From Polychytrium aggregatum (Eukaryota; Chytridiomycota; Chytridiomycetes; Polychytriales), in assembly GCF_025602895.1 (NCBI RefSeq), contig NW_026516429.1:1-45808 (forward strand): 45,808 nucleotides of DNA, written 5' to 3'. How positions within the stretch are numbered: the stretch's first letter is position 1; every line of letters begins with the position of its first letter. Shown here piece by piece: positions 28,532 to 39,302 of the stretch. The notes beneath the pieces were generated by a model. The model was given only the letters and a program-made list of their open reading frames with translations. It was not told the DNA's origin and did no database searches. The position numbers and the translations under genes are program-made.

Positions 28532-31500
28532 ATGGAAACCATCTCATCCCTCCAACAGCCTCGCCTGTTGCTGGAGCGACTGCACCATCCCGAGCGCAAG
28601 TCGCCCGACCCGCAGCCTCCGCGCGAGATATCCTCCGGAACGCCCGAGCCTGCAAGCTCATCCTCGATTACGCCCGTTGGCTCGACGGAGAGTCTCGCTG
28701 ACGACCCGGCTAGCGACCTGGCTGGAAACCCAACAGCCGCTTCGCCGATCTATACTGCCGTCTACTCTGCCTCCCCGGTGTATGAGATGCTCGTGCGTGG
28801 CGTATCTATCATGCGCCGGATGAACGACGGCTACTTCAACGCCACCCAGATTCTCAAGGCTGCCGGTCTCAACAAACCCAGGCGAACCAAAACCCTCGAG
28901 CGCGAGGTTCTGCACGGCGAACACGAGAAGGTCCAAGGCGGCTACGGAAAATATCAGGGCACATGGTGGGTACTCTGCGGCCTGTTCTTTTGCATTTGCC
29001 TGTCTTCTGCATCTGCCGGCCCTTCGTTTTCTCGCTCTTGTGAGTCCTCTGCCACTCGCACGACAACCTCCCCCTTGGCGCCGTCGTCCCCCTCCTTCAC
29101 GACTCCCACGCCACCCCTTGCTCATGAACCTCCATGCACTCGCATGGGCCCCTTCCTGGACCTTGGACAGCCTCGTCATGGGCATATCTGTTCCCTTCGA
29201 CAGTGGCTTCCTTGATTTGCGCAACGTCAACCCTTCTCTCTCCCATTGTCTGGCTTGATTCCCATCGAACTCGTCTGGCAGCTGTCCGTGCGAGTCCATC
29301 ATTATCTCATCGAATCAGAGTCATTGTGCGTCTGCCAGCAAGTTTGCTCTTTGAGCGATACCTCCGTCACCAATCTCGCTCTCTCTATGCCACTCGTCTC
29401 CCCTGGCCAAACCTTTCGCCTTTACTTTCTGTCGGCGCACCCCCGGTCGCCAAGATCCCACTAAACTTGCCTCTTGTCTTATGCTCATGCCCCATCTCAT
29501 TCTTGACCTTCCAGGGTTCCCATCAACATTGCACGTCAGCTGGCCCAGAAGTACGGCATCGAACCCCTCATCCGGCCCCTCCTCGACTTTGATCCCCGCA
29601 ACGCCGCCAGCATCAGTCGTGGGCGACCACCTCCGGCAATGAGACTCAGTGATTTGACGACACCAACCCACCATCCTGTCGGCACCCATTCGACTGCCCA
29701 CCCGTCGCGAGTGATCCGAAGTATCGATCCTATCGGGGAAGCTCACTCCAAGGAGGCTTCACTGACACCCACGGCCGAGGGCAGCCCGCGGCGACTGTCT
29801 TCGCCCTCCCGAGCCACGAGCCAAATACCGAGTCCGAGCCGCGAGTCCCTTTCGCCAACCCACCAGCACCATCACCAGACCAAAGTCGCTTGGGCTCGAT
29901 TTGCGGCTGCAGCCTCGGCTGCTGTACCTGTTACGGCATCCACAGGGCCCGCTGTTGCGCCGCCCTCGCCTGGTGACTCACTCTCGGACCGCGAGCGGCA
30001 TCGGTCTCCTCCCCACAACTCCTCGTCGTCATACTCGCTAGCGCCGTTGAAGCGCTCGATCCTTCCAACGCCGCCAAGGCCTTCAACAAACATAGCCGTC
30101 ATCAATTCGATTGCGGCAGCAGACTGCGGCCCAGACGGTGCGGGCGACGCCGGAAGAACTGCATCGCTTTCAGAAAGACAAAAGAGCATCCTGATGGCCA
30201 TCTTCTCCGACTATGCCACCGACTACATTCTACATCTGTTGCGCGACCCCGTCTCGGGAGAGCTGAGGCCGAACACCATTCTGGACGACGAAGGCAACAC
30301 GGCGCTGCACTGGGCCACGTTCTTTGGCCGCATCGGCTTGATCAAGGGCCTCCTCGCGGCCTCGGCAAACCCACGACTCCTCAACCGATGTGGGGAAACC
30401 GTGCTGATCCGCGCCATCAAATCCACCAACAACCACAACCACCACACTCTGCCGGAGATCTTTGAGATCCTGCCCTCGGATCTCGTGTTCATGGACGACT
30501 ATCAGCGTCAGACCATTCTCCACAAGATCGTTCTGTGCTCGGCGCGCAAGTCCAGCATTCCCTCGGCCCGCTACTACATCCGGTGCACTGGCGAATGGAT
30601 CAAGCGCTTTTCAGACTATGACATTCGATCACTGGTGAATGCTCAGGATGCGAGCTACCAGACCGCACTTCATCTGGCCGCGCGAATGAACTCCTACGAA
30701 ATCGTGGCGGCGTTGCTGAAAGTCGGAGTCAACAAAGACTATGTAGACGCCGACAAGATGCGGGCCGAGGATTATGCCCACGGCAATCGAAAGCTGCTCA
30801 GGCTTCTCAAGCTCGGGCTGGACCTGGTAAGCGCAACAAGCATCGCTGCGAACGAGCTGGCTGGAGTCGCAGCTGTGGGCTTCGCAAGGGAAATGCCCCG
30901 CTGTGGCGTAAAGCAGCCACACGAATCCACGTCGTATGCAGTGACTAACTTGTCAACCATGGTCTCTATTCGCTTGCAACGCGGTGGGTGCCAGAGCGAA
31001 GGCGCAGATGCTCTCGACGACCCCGGCAACAGCCTTGACGGCGACGATCAGGTCACGCCCACATCAGATTGTACATCCAGTCTCCACAGTCCCGGAGGTG
31101 AGACCCAGTTCAAAGTGCACGCCGTCGTCCATGCCTTGGAAATTCTATGTGATGAGTACGAGTCTTGAGCTGGCCCAGAAGAGGGGCGGACATACCCACC
31201 CATCCCCTGTACATTCCGATGTGTCCTCTTGCAGCCGAGATCAAGCCATCGTCTGAAGAAATCGAGACAGCGCGCGACCAGCTGTGGAATGCGAAGGATG
31301 AGTTGTTCCAGCTCAAGAAAAGCCAGCACGAACTTCTCGGTCTCCAGCAAGAAGCTCATAAACTCATGGCTCCGCGGCTGCCCGGCCCAAGTGAGTCTCA
31401 GCCAACCGAGGAAGACAACGAAAGCGTGGTCTCGGGGGCAACCAGCGCTGCATCACCGGCAAAGCGCCGCCACCGCGGACTACGGGTGGCAGGCATCCAG

Positions 31501-31812
31501 GAGGATCCAGATGACCTGGACCCGCTCAGCGATCGCGAAAGAGATGGATCTGAAGATGAAGAGCTGCCCATGAACCTTGGCCGGCGGCGCCGGCTCCGTC
31601 TATCACCCGAAAAGCTGGTCCGGCTCCAGAGCGAGTATGCGGAGCTATCCCGCCAGCTCCATAGCTCGGAGCAGACTCGAAAGCGGCAGTTTGAAGAACT
31701 GAACGGGATCTGGCAGCGGCGGCCGACCAAAGACAAGCGATACAAGCGGCAAATCGCTCACTGCTTCAACATCCCCGAAGACTGCATCAGCGATATCATC
31801 GAACCGCTCTGA
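28532..31812 (+). CDS. APSES/KilA-N and ankyrin transcription factor, MBP1/SWI4 type
   Basis: Four exons: 28532-28965, 29515-30826, 30995-31097, 31235-31812 (808 aa). The APSES (KilA-N) DNA-binding domain spans about 76-175: [24 protein letters not shown], the KT-LERE segment, and GKYQGTW joined across the first intron to [19 protein letters not shown]. Ankyrin repeats cover about 385-580 ([52 protein letters not shown]). The C-terminus has two coiled-coil helices, as in MBP1/SWI4, where it binds SWI6-like partners. These factors drive G1/S transcription at MCB/SCB boxes. Intron 3 (30827-30994) is 168 nt, open and in frame, so its retention would be tolerated. Confidence 0.9.
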
Positions 31813-32219
31813 GCCGGCGGTCTGTAGGGGCAGAGTGGGATCGGCCTGCGTCTTGGCGGCCAACGCTGTGCACAGGTTCTTCGGTTGGCCTCGTGCCCCA
31901 GAAGGAAACATCGGTCATCGCAAGCGACTGATTTCCCACTCGCGGCTGCATCTCCGCGCGGTCGCCGTTTCATTCCCAACTCATCACTACCTTCACTCCA
32001 CGCTCCTTCCACCTTCCATCCCTGAATACTTTGCTGTGACAGCGTAGAGCCTGATTAAAACTGTGTAATTTACGGACTGCCCTGAAGGCAAAGACGAACA
32101 TGAGCTATATGCATGAGTCATATGCATCACAGCCAAGAAAAGTGCAGCACTTGCCCGTTTCTGAGCTCATGAATATCCCTTGTCCATCCACCTCAAGCGG
32201 GTGAAGGTGGTTCTTGAGG
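31813..32219. other. 3' spacer after the MBP1-like gene
   Basis: About 400 bp with no gene or clear repeat, leading into dispersed repeat copy B. Confidence 0.45.
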
Positions 32220-32574
32220 TCGGTCGATCTCCCGTGGTGACGATCGACTGGCATTGATATCGCGATGTGGGAATGTGGTGGACGTACTCGATGTGGGAAT
32301 GTGGTGGATGTACTCGATGTGGAATGTGGTGGATGCACTCGATGTGTGAATGTGCTGGATGTACTCGATGTGGGAATGTGGTGGATGTACTCGATCCTCT
32401 GGATAGCTTAATGATATCGCGATATCAAGGCACTCGGTCTTCTCGAGTTGCTTGGCCTCTAGGCGCCGTGGGCACACCGTTTGGTCATGGTAGGGATGGG
32501 CGAGTGTGTATTCAGGACCAGAAATCAACGACAGCCCTGACTCAAACAGGTGTCCCGTTCCAAATGGGTACGCT
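32220..32574 (-). repeat. Dispersed repeat, copy B (inverted relative to copy A at 13507-13784)
   Basis: About 355 bp; its reverse complement matches copy A from agcgtaccc to gatcgaccga. It has five 26-bp minisatellite units where copy A has two, which accounts for the 77-bp length difference (one unit lacks a C). The palindrome GATATCGCGATATC is at 32413-32426. It lies between the convergent ends of the MBP1-like gene and THOC7. Confidence 0.9.
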
Positions 32575-32794
32575 GTAATATTAGGCAGTCGATCACAAGA
32601 ACTTTGCCTCCTTTCAGGGTTAGAGCCGCCGGCGAATGCAGTGCATGGCAGTTGCCTGGACTCAGGTTTCCATTGGATCCCCGGCATTGTCTGTATAGAG
32701 AGGCCATTACAAGTCAAGGTGGAGCTGCATTCCGGAACACATGCGGCGACAACACCCCCACGAGTTCGCATCGCTTGCCATGAACAGAGTCTGG

Positions 32795-34084
32795 CTACTC
32801 ACCTCGGTCGTCGTCGTTGAGCAGGCCATCTTCCTCCTCGACAACTTGCGGGGCCTTGGATTCCAGCAGCGCTAAATAGTGGCTCAGCTCCTGTGCCTCG
32901 GCATCACGGGTATCGGCGATTTCTTCTTGGATGGTGTGGAGAGTGTTGAGGGCGGCTTGGATCTGTCGCTTCCGGAACTCCATCGAGGTTTTGTGAGCAC
33001 GCTGCTCTGCCTCGAACTTGGATATCTCGGCTTTCAGAACATCGATCTTCCTGCGATGCCGTGGGTGGAGCAATGGTGAGGCGTGGGCTGTTACTCCAGA
33101 GTGTAAGCTCTGAGAATCACCCAGAGCGACCGATCGCTCACGGAGCCCCCTCATCCTCCGCTGAATTCAAGTTGAGCAGATAGACATGACCCTCCGGCAT
33201 TCGGCCACCGCCAAGAGCCTTGAAGTCCGCAGGTTTGCGCTGCTTACTTGCTTTTCCTCGCCCTGGATTCGTACTGCTGAATCTCTCGGGCTTTGGCATC
33301 GTACTCGAGGCGATTATTTCGCTGTCGCTGGGCTTCGACGAGCTCTAGTTTCAGAGATTCGATGTCTTCTCGGGCGTTGACAATCTCCCGCTCTAGCAAG
33401 AGACAGGCAAACAGACGACAGGGAAGGTCGATCAGCAGCATCGGCGTGCAGGGTCAGCATCACAGACGCCCATCATCGTATCGGCCTGTATGAGGCTGAA
33501 GCTGGGTACCATCGCTCGCCCAACACGACGACCCCGGACACACAGTTTGCATACCGATGCGCTGCTGATCTTCGATGTAGTGACTGGTTTCCCGCAGGTT
33601 CATGTCGTGTAGCAGCTGATGCTTCAAGATGCTTGTTTCTAGTCCGCTCAAGGCGACCAGAAAACTCTCCATAGCGAGTTGACTTTTCCCCCGGTCCAAG
33701 GCATTGCGAAACAGATCGGCAGACGGGTCGTTGGTGCCAGTGCCGGATAGAGCATGCATTGATTAGGTGCTATACGGCGTCGAAGAGCCAGGATGATCCA
33801 ATAGCTTGTGCGGAGTGGCGACGAGGTCATAGCGGTGATGGCATTGGCAATGACCGATTCCGAAGACGCCGACGGCCATCGAGAAGACAAAGGCAATATC
33901 AATGGCCACTTTAGCAACAGCAGGGCATGGATTCGACTCTGCACCTCTCTGCTGACGACCGGTGCTGGTTCAGCGCAGCGACGGTTGCGTGGAACTGACG
34001 GAGACATTTCTTGACGGCTTTCACCGCCGGATCCATCAGCAGTCGGTTCTGGATGATTTTTTCTGAGCCGATTTTTGATGTCAT
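32795..34084 (-). CDS. THOC7: THO complex subunit 7
   Basis: Proposed exons (minus): 34084-33945, 33682-33555, 33392-33248, 33050-32795; 222 aa, in frame throughout (human THOC7 has 204). THO couples transcription to mRNP packaging and export as part of TREX. Family features: IIQNRLLMD at the N-terminus, LLHDMNLRETSHY in the middle (human LVYDMNLREMENY), then coiled coils ending EFRKRQIQAALNTLHTIQEEI (human ELRRKQFHVLLSTIHELQQTL) and an acidic tail. The first junction is least sure: its acceptor reads gggaaaag, with a poor pyrimidine tract. Without exon 1 the gene would start at Met 33759 with an in-frame stop just upstream. A second upstream ATG at 34332 opens another frame that runs into the hexanucleotide array. 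Confidence 0.78.
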
Positions 34085-34177
34085 CGAGGCGGAAAGAGGC
34101 GAAAGGTGGGATTGATGGAGTTATTGTCTGACATCTGGAGTGGAGATGCCGGATGACGGAACGAGGATCGATCGGCC

Positions 34178-34244
34178 AGATCCAGATCCAGATCCACATC
34201 CACATCCACATCCACATCCACATCCACATCCACATCCACATCCA
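34178..34244 (+). repeat. Hexanucleotide array (ATCCAR/ATCCAC)n in the THOC7/DEN1 divergent promoter
   Basis: Three ATCCAG units followed by about eight ATCCAC units. This is the reverse complement of the GTGGAT motif at 16723-16884. It fills part of the 388-bp spacer between the two start codons. Confidence 0.9.
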
Positions 34245-34472
34245 GCGGTAATGGCATGCTCGGGGTGGTATCTGCTGCAGGCGGCTTTTTGAAGGGGGAT
34301 GAAGCTGTGGCCTCACCTTCGGAGGCAGACATGGCTGTTCAGGTGAAGGGCGGCAGATGCAGGGCAAGGTGATCCGAGCGATCTGGCGGGCGGGTTGGGC
34401 GACAAGAACGGAGGCCGCGGGGCTGTCGCTCTCGCTGCTGCAGCCCAGATCGCATCTGCCGCAACCTGCACG

Positions 34473-36210
34473 ATGATTCTCGAATACGGCGACGTCATCA
34501 TCGACAAGGAGGCAAGTATCCTGCATGCGTCCAGAGCCCCATGCGGCCTGGTATCGCTGGCCTCGATCTCCAGGTCCGGCTCTGTATCGAGGCCGTCTCG
34601 CACATCAACCAACCGTCGCGTTGCCGACCCCAGGATTTCGACCTCCTCGAAGAGGGTCAATGGCTCAACGATACCATTATCCAGTGTGAGTGGCCTTTCT
34701 ACAGCCTGCGTCCATGCGGTCCAGTCATATCCGTTGCTGATGCATTTGGTCCGCTGTCCAGTCTACTACGAATATCTCGAGCTGCAGGTTCACAAGAACA
34801 ACCCGCACGTCGAGTTTCTGCGGCCGTCGATTGTCCATCTCGTCACCAACACGCAGGGTGAGCTTCTCTTCTCGGGCAGGTGCACTCCTTCGGCAGGGGC
34901 ATGTCCAATAACTGCGGTACATTCAGCATACGCCGTACCTGAGCCTGGCAGTTCATGGATGGCATGCTTTTCCGCTTAACCTTGCTCACGAGTCCACACA
35001 ACCCAGCGAGGCTGCACTCATGACCCATCGCAGACCCGCATCTGCAGATGTCGCCTCGGTTCTGTCGCCCGCCTTACGGCAGCACCACTAATCACATAGT
35101 TTCATCATTTCGATCTGCCACTTGCTCGTCCTGGCCACAACAGATCCCACTTCTCTCCAGTCAGCCCTTCCGAAAGATCTGGCCAAGAAGAACATTGTGT
35201 TCCTGCCCATCAACGACTCGGATGGCACCACAAACAGCATTAGCGGATCGCACTGGTCGCTGCTCGTCTTCTATCGGCCAACAAACAGCTTCTATGTGAG
35301 CGCCCATGCGACGATTCTGCCCCTGGGAAGGGGAAAGATTGGCCGGGTCAGCTTTCGGAACGACCATCGTCCTTCAATCCAGCAAGGATGGGCGTCGCTG
35401 ACTTGATCCACTTTGATATTGCTTCTTGCTTGTCCCAGTACTATGACTCGCTTGGCCGGTACAATTTGTCGGCGGCCAAGCTGACAAAGGACAAATTCGC
35501 CCCGCTCCTCGTTCCGCGACTGTTGAACAAGTTCGAGCAAGGTTGGTGTGCAGCTGCAACAACTCGGGCCACAGCGGGGGCATAACAGCGGCGGGTCTGA
35601 GTGCGGGTGTGGGCTTCGTCCGATTGCGAGGGGACACTATGGCTCGGCTTGGATCAACTCGGCTGCATGAGCGGTTGGTATGGGTTTGTAACATACAGCC
35701 ATACCACTTGCCTTCGTTCCGGCCGATACTCAACAGTCTCGCATTTTGCCCAAGTCGAGACGCCCATCCAAGTCAATGGTAAGTTCAGTGCGAGCAATAT
35801 CTTGACCGCTGGACCACTCTGTATCAGCGATTTCCACTTCTTCCCTGACGGCAGCAACACTAGTAGCCGGCCACTGGGATGTTCGGTGCCTTGACTCGCG
35901 GGAGCTTGCCGTGGGCATTTCTTGGCTGAATTACCGCTTGTGTCGTTGATTTGGGATTGATCCTGTCCCACATACAACAGGGTACGATTGCGGATGCTAT
36001 ACCATCGCCATCACGGAGATACTGGCGGACCGACTCACAGGCGCAATCACGAGCGAGCTGACGCTGAAGCCCGGCGATTTGAGTCTCTTTCGGCTCAAAT
36101 CACTGCTGACGCCGGTTGCAGTCGCCCAGAAGCGATGGGCCATCAAGGACATGATCTTGGGCCTGGCTGATCTGGCACGCAAGAAAAGCCTGATGGCAAG
36201 ACATCGATAG
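34473..36210 (+). CDS. DEN1/SENP8-type deneddylase (C48 cysteine protease)
   Basis: Seven exons: 34473-34511, 34634-34685, 34762-34857, 35144-35295, 35439-35541, 35737-35778, 35981-36210; 237 aa (human SENP8 has 212). The first intron has a GC donor (GAGgcaagt). The Ulp/SENP core is complete: GQWLNDTIIQFYYEYL, catalytic His99 in SGSHWSLLVF, Asp116 in YYDSLG, Cys165 in NGYDCGCYT. Spacing fits human SENP8 (His102, Asp119, Cys163), and the short N-terminus and lack of extra domains favour DEN1/SENP8 over ULP1 or ULP2. DEN1 processes NEDD8 and strips it from cullins; SUMO or another modifier cannot be excluded. The extra length is a C-terminal helix (KRWAIKDMILGLADLARK). Confidence 0.87.
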
Positions 36211-36703
36211 ATCGATGCAAAACAGATACCGAGGCAATTGGGACATAAATTCGACAGAAACGCAGTAGTTCGGCCCTGCTGCTGGGCAGATTCCTGTTCG
36301 CTTTTGTCAAATGAAGTGAGCCGGATACGGCAACGGCCATAGATTGTCTTGCCCGCTTAACTCAGACGTTTGCATATACTAAGTATATATACGTTCTACG
36401 TATTGGATGCGAGCATCATCCTCTTGTTGAATTCACGCATTCATCGCAGTTCTTGCCTGTGACGAGTAGGCTCGCACTTATTGCTCGTGGAGGATTTCGC
36501 TTTATTCAATAGATAGCCGAGGCAAGGATACGTCTCGAGCGACCGTCTTCCACCCAGCGGGGCATCTGGTCGATTTACTTGAGCAGTGTGGTCCAGGATC
36601 GGTTGTCTCCATCAGGACGAGCAGATTGACCTCGAAACTTGCCGTATGACTACATGCACAGACGGCAGCATCTATCTTGCTCCAGCTAGGACCATCTACA
36701 CTG
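36211..36703. other. Convergent spacer between DEN1-like and CFAP410 genes
   Basis: About 490 bp, more AT-rich than its neighbours (around 36370-36400 and 36480-36520). No gene seen; it probably holds both 3' ends. Confidence 0.45.
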
Positions 36704-38898
36704 CTAGCGGTGCTCCAGAATAAGCCTGTTCACCTCCTCTCCGACAATGTGCAGCGATACATCGTCGAGGTCGCGCACAAGGGTTAAGATGGCCGAGAGA
36801 ACGTTGTGTTGCTGTGGAGTGATATCAACCGTGGAGTAGTGTTAGCAGACACAGCAAACATGGAGTTGCTCTGCAGCAGAGGACTCCGTTGCAGAGACCA
36901 GCAGACCTTTTGTCCCGAGACGGTGAAGCTTCGCCGCATTGGTGGAGTCGACACGGATCGGATTTGCTCGACGGTCTGCGCGACGCAGTGCAAGAGCAGG
37001 TGGCGGCATCAGGTGCATGAGAAAAGTGGGAGAATGCTGAGGCTAATCTGCCAGATCATGCTGCAGATGGTCTGTCGCGAGCTCTGCAACGCCGCTGTCG
37101 CTCTGAGGAACTCGCTATCACACTTGCCATGCTCTGCTCCGCCTCGCCTTGACCGAATCGCAGAGCAGCCGAAATGGCCGCTGCGCATACCTCGCTCATG
37201 TTTTCTGTCAGCCATGTGGGCTTCCGGCTGGCACTCATATCGATGTGCAGTTTGGCACCATAACTGTGTGAAGGAGCCTGGGTCTGCAAGGGCGCTCGCT
37301 TTGTTTGCAGCAAGCGTGCGGATCGGATGAAATCGATACTGGCATCAGCAGGGTCCTCGACTGCAGCTCCATGTCATCAGCAGGGTCCTCGACTGCACCT
37401 CCATTTTACCAGCATAACTGACCAGCCGGACAGATATGTCGCCACGCCGACGCTGCCTGCTGCCGTGTGTCCGACTCTCTATTTCCAGCCAGACATTACC
37501 TGGATCGACTGCTGCTGCTGCTGCTGTCCATCCTTCTGCGAGCGTGCATAGAGCGTGACTGCTTCGTCCTCATATTCCCGAATGAAGCCGTCTTTCTTCT
37601 CCAGGAACCGCGGGACTTTGCCCCTTGGAATGTGGTGCAAATCGCTTACGATCCCCATACCAGCGCCTTTGATATGGTCCTCGTACTTTTCCCTGGGCGA
37701 AGGGGCACTCGTGGTGCCCGGCTGCTTGTCGATATGCAGTCCCAAGGCCCCCGTATGCGGCCCAAGACTCGATGATCGCTTGTGCTTTGTCGTCACCTTG
37801 GCGTTGGAAGCCGGCCGGCGATGAGCGATACTGTCCAAAGCCCTGTCGCTTGCTTGCTTGACATCCTGGATTGCCTTGTCGGCTAGATCCTTTCTCCTGC
37901 TGCGGTCGGGATTCAGGTTCATGAGCGACGCAACCCCGCTGCCATGGACAATCCCGGCCTCGGCCTCGGCCAGTCGCAGCTCGTTTTCTCGACTCCAATA
38001 GGCCTCCTCGCGCACCTCGGCCAATCGGAGGATCTCCTCGACCCATCCGGACAGCCGGATACGGTGGGCTTCTGCCTTCTCGGGCTCTTCGACGAGGCGG
38101 TCATCGATCTTCTTGATCCACGGGATGATGGCAAGTACCCGGATTCGGTACTCCTTCTCGCCACCAGCATTGGCCACGGCTCCCGCGATGGGATTCTCGG
38201 CCAGACCGAGAACCTCGAGCCCACGGCTGTTCCGCAGATGGGCGACCTGTACATAGTCTTGGATCTGATTCCGTCTCAAATAGACTTCTTTCAGGGCTGT
38301 GAGCTTGGAAAGCGGCACAATGTCCTGGATCGAATTGATTGCGAGTGACACCACCCTGAGGGAGCCAAGATCTGCCAAAATGCTAACGTCGGTCAGCTCT
38401 TGGCCCCAGAGATTCAGGCTATGGATTTGGCCTGGCGTGTGGCAGTCCCCGGAACAGTGCATAATAGACGGAAGAAGTGTTCGCGGACATTCCGGTTGCA
38501 GTTCATGGACCATAAGTCGCCAGCCGGGTCGGTTCACAGGAACGCCAGCATAACATCGTGGTTGTTCAGGTACACATTGAGTCCACGAATCGGAATTGCA
38601 TCCAAGGAATTCAAAGCGATCCGCCATCGGGCGAGTCCAAGAGTCGTTTCGAGACCAGTTAGCATGCCACATGATATTGGACGGGAATCAGCTCCGCTGT
38701 GACGGCGGTGCCGATATGCCTGCACCGACATGTACATTCGCTATGCAGAGTGTGGCTGTTGCCCGATGTTGCCCGACACTGCCTGATGCTTCCTGCTGCA
38801 GCCTGCTGCAACCCGCTGCACTTACTGAGCTCGGCGTTTTCGGCAGTCCGAACGCCTTTGAGCTTGGAAAATATCAAATGCTCCGTGAGAACAGTCAT
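36704..38898 (-). CDS. CFAP410: CFAP410 (C21orf2) ciliary leucine-rich repeat protein
   Basis: Exons (minus): 38898-38826, 38431-37500, 37277-37191, 36811-36704; 399 aa in frame (human about 256). The N-terminus [20 protein letters not shown] is spliced to the LRR block [59 protein letters not shown] and a cap ([18 protein letters not shown]). The last exon encodes the family's C-terminal oligomerisation helices ([22 protein letters not shown]; human [21 protein letters not shown]). The linker between is long, charged and Gln-rich. CFAP410 acts at basal bodies and flagella with NEK1/SPEF2-type partners. A CTAAC branch point precedes the last exon. One more exon may lie between 37190 and 36812. 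Confidence 0.85.
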
Positions 38899-39102
38899 AT
38901 TGGGGCTTGGCAGAGAGCAACGGGTCAAGAGCCGCTTGTGGACAAGGCAGCCTCCAAAGACGCTGGGCTGGAGATGTTTCTCTGTCTGGGAGGCGGAGCC
39001 GGCATTACTGCGATGCGATATGTCGCTGCAACAATGATATTTGGCGTGATTCGCTGATTCCAACAGATGCAACATCCACGGGATCGAGATGGGCGCCCAT
39101 GG

Positions 39103-39138
<36 letters not shown>

Positions 39139-39302
39139 TCGCACGCCAGCCGTCCCGGTTCCGAGATACAGCGGCTGCGCAGCAATTTCCAATCGCAATT
39201 TGTCAGGGCCATGACACTCGCTTTCGTGCGTGCCGCCCAGGATCTCTCTCCATCGTCCTGCGTCGCCCCGAATCTGCCTCCACCACCACAACCAGTGCTG
39301 CC
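38899..39302. promoter_or_regulatory. Divergent promoter region of CFAP410 and NUBP2 with (GT)n tract
   Basis: 404 bp separate the two start codons. The region carries about 16 GT dinucleotides at 39104-39137. No clear TATA box was seen on either side. Confidence 0.5.

Noticed and set aside
33460..33759. THOC7 starting at Met 33759 as the preferred model
   Set aside because: It lacks the conserved N-terminal IIQNRLL segment found upstream in a separate exon; kept only as an alternative.
36806..37330. Plus-strand open frame of 174 codons
   Set aside because: It is antisense to two CFAP410 exons (37277-37191 and 36811-36704) whose minus-strand reading matches the family.
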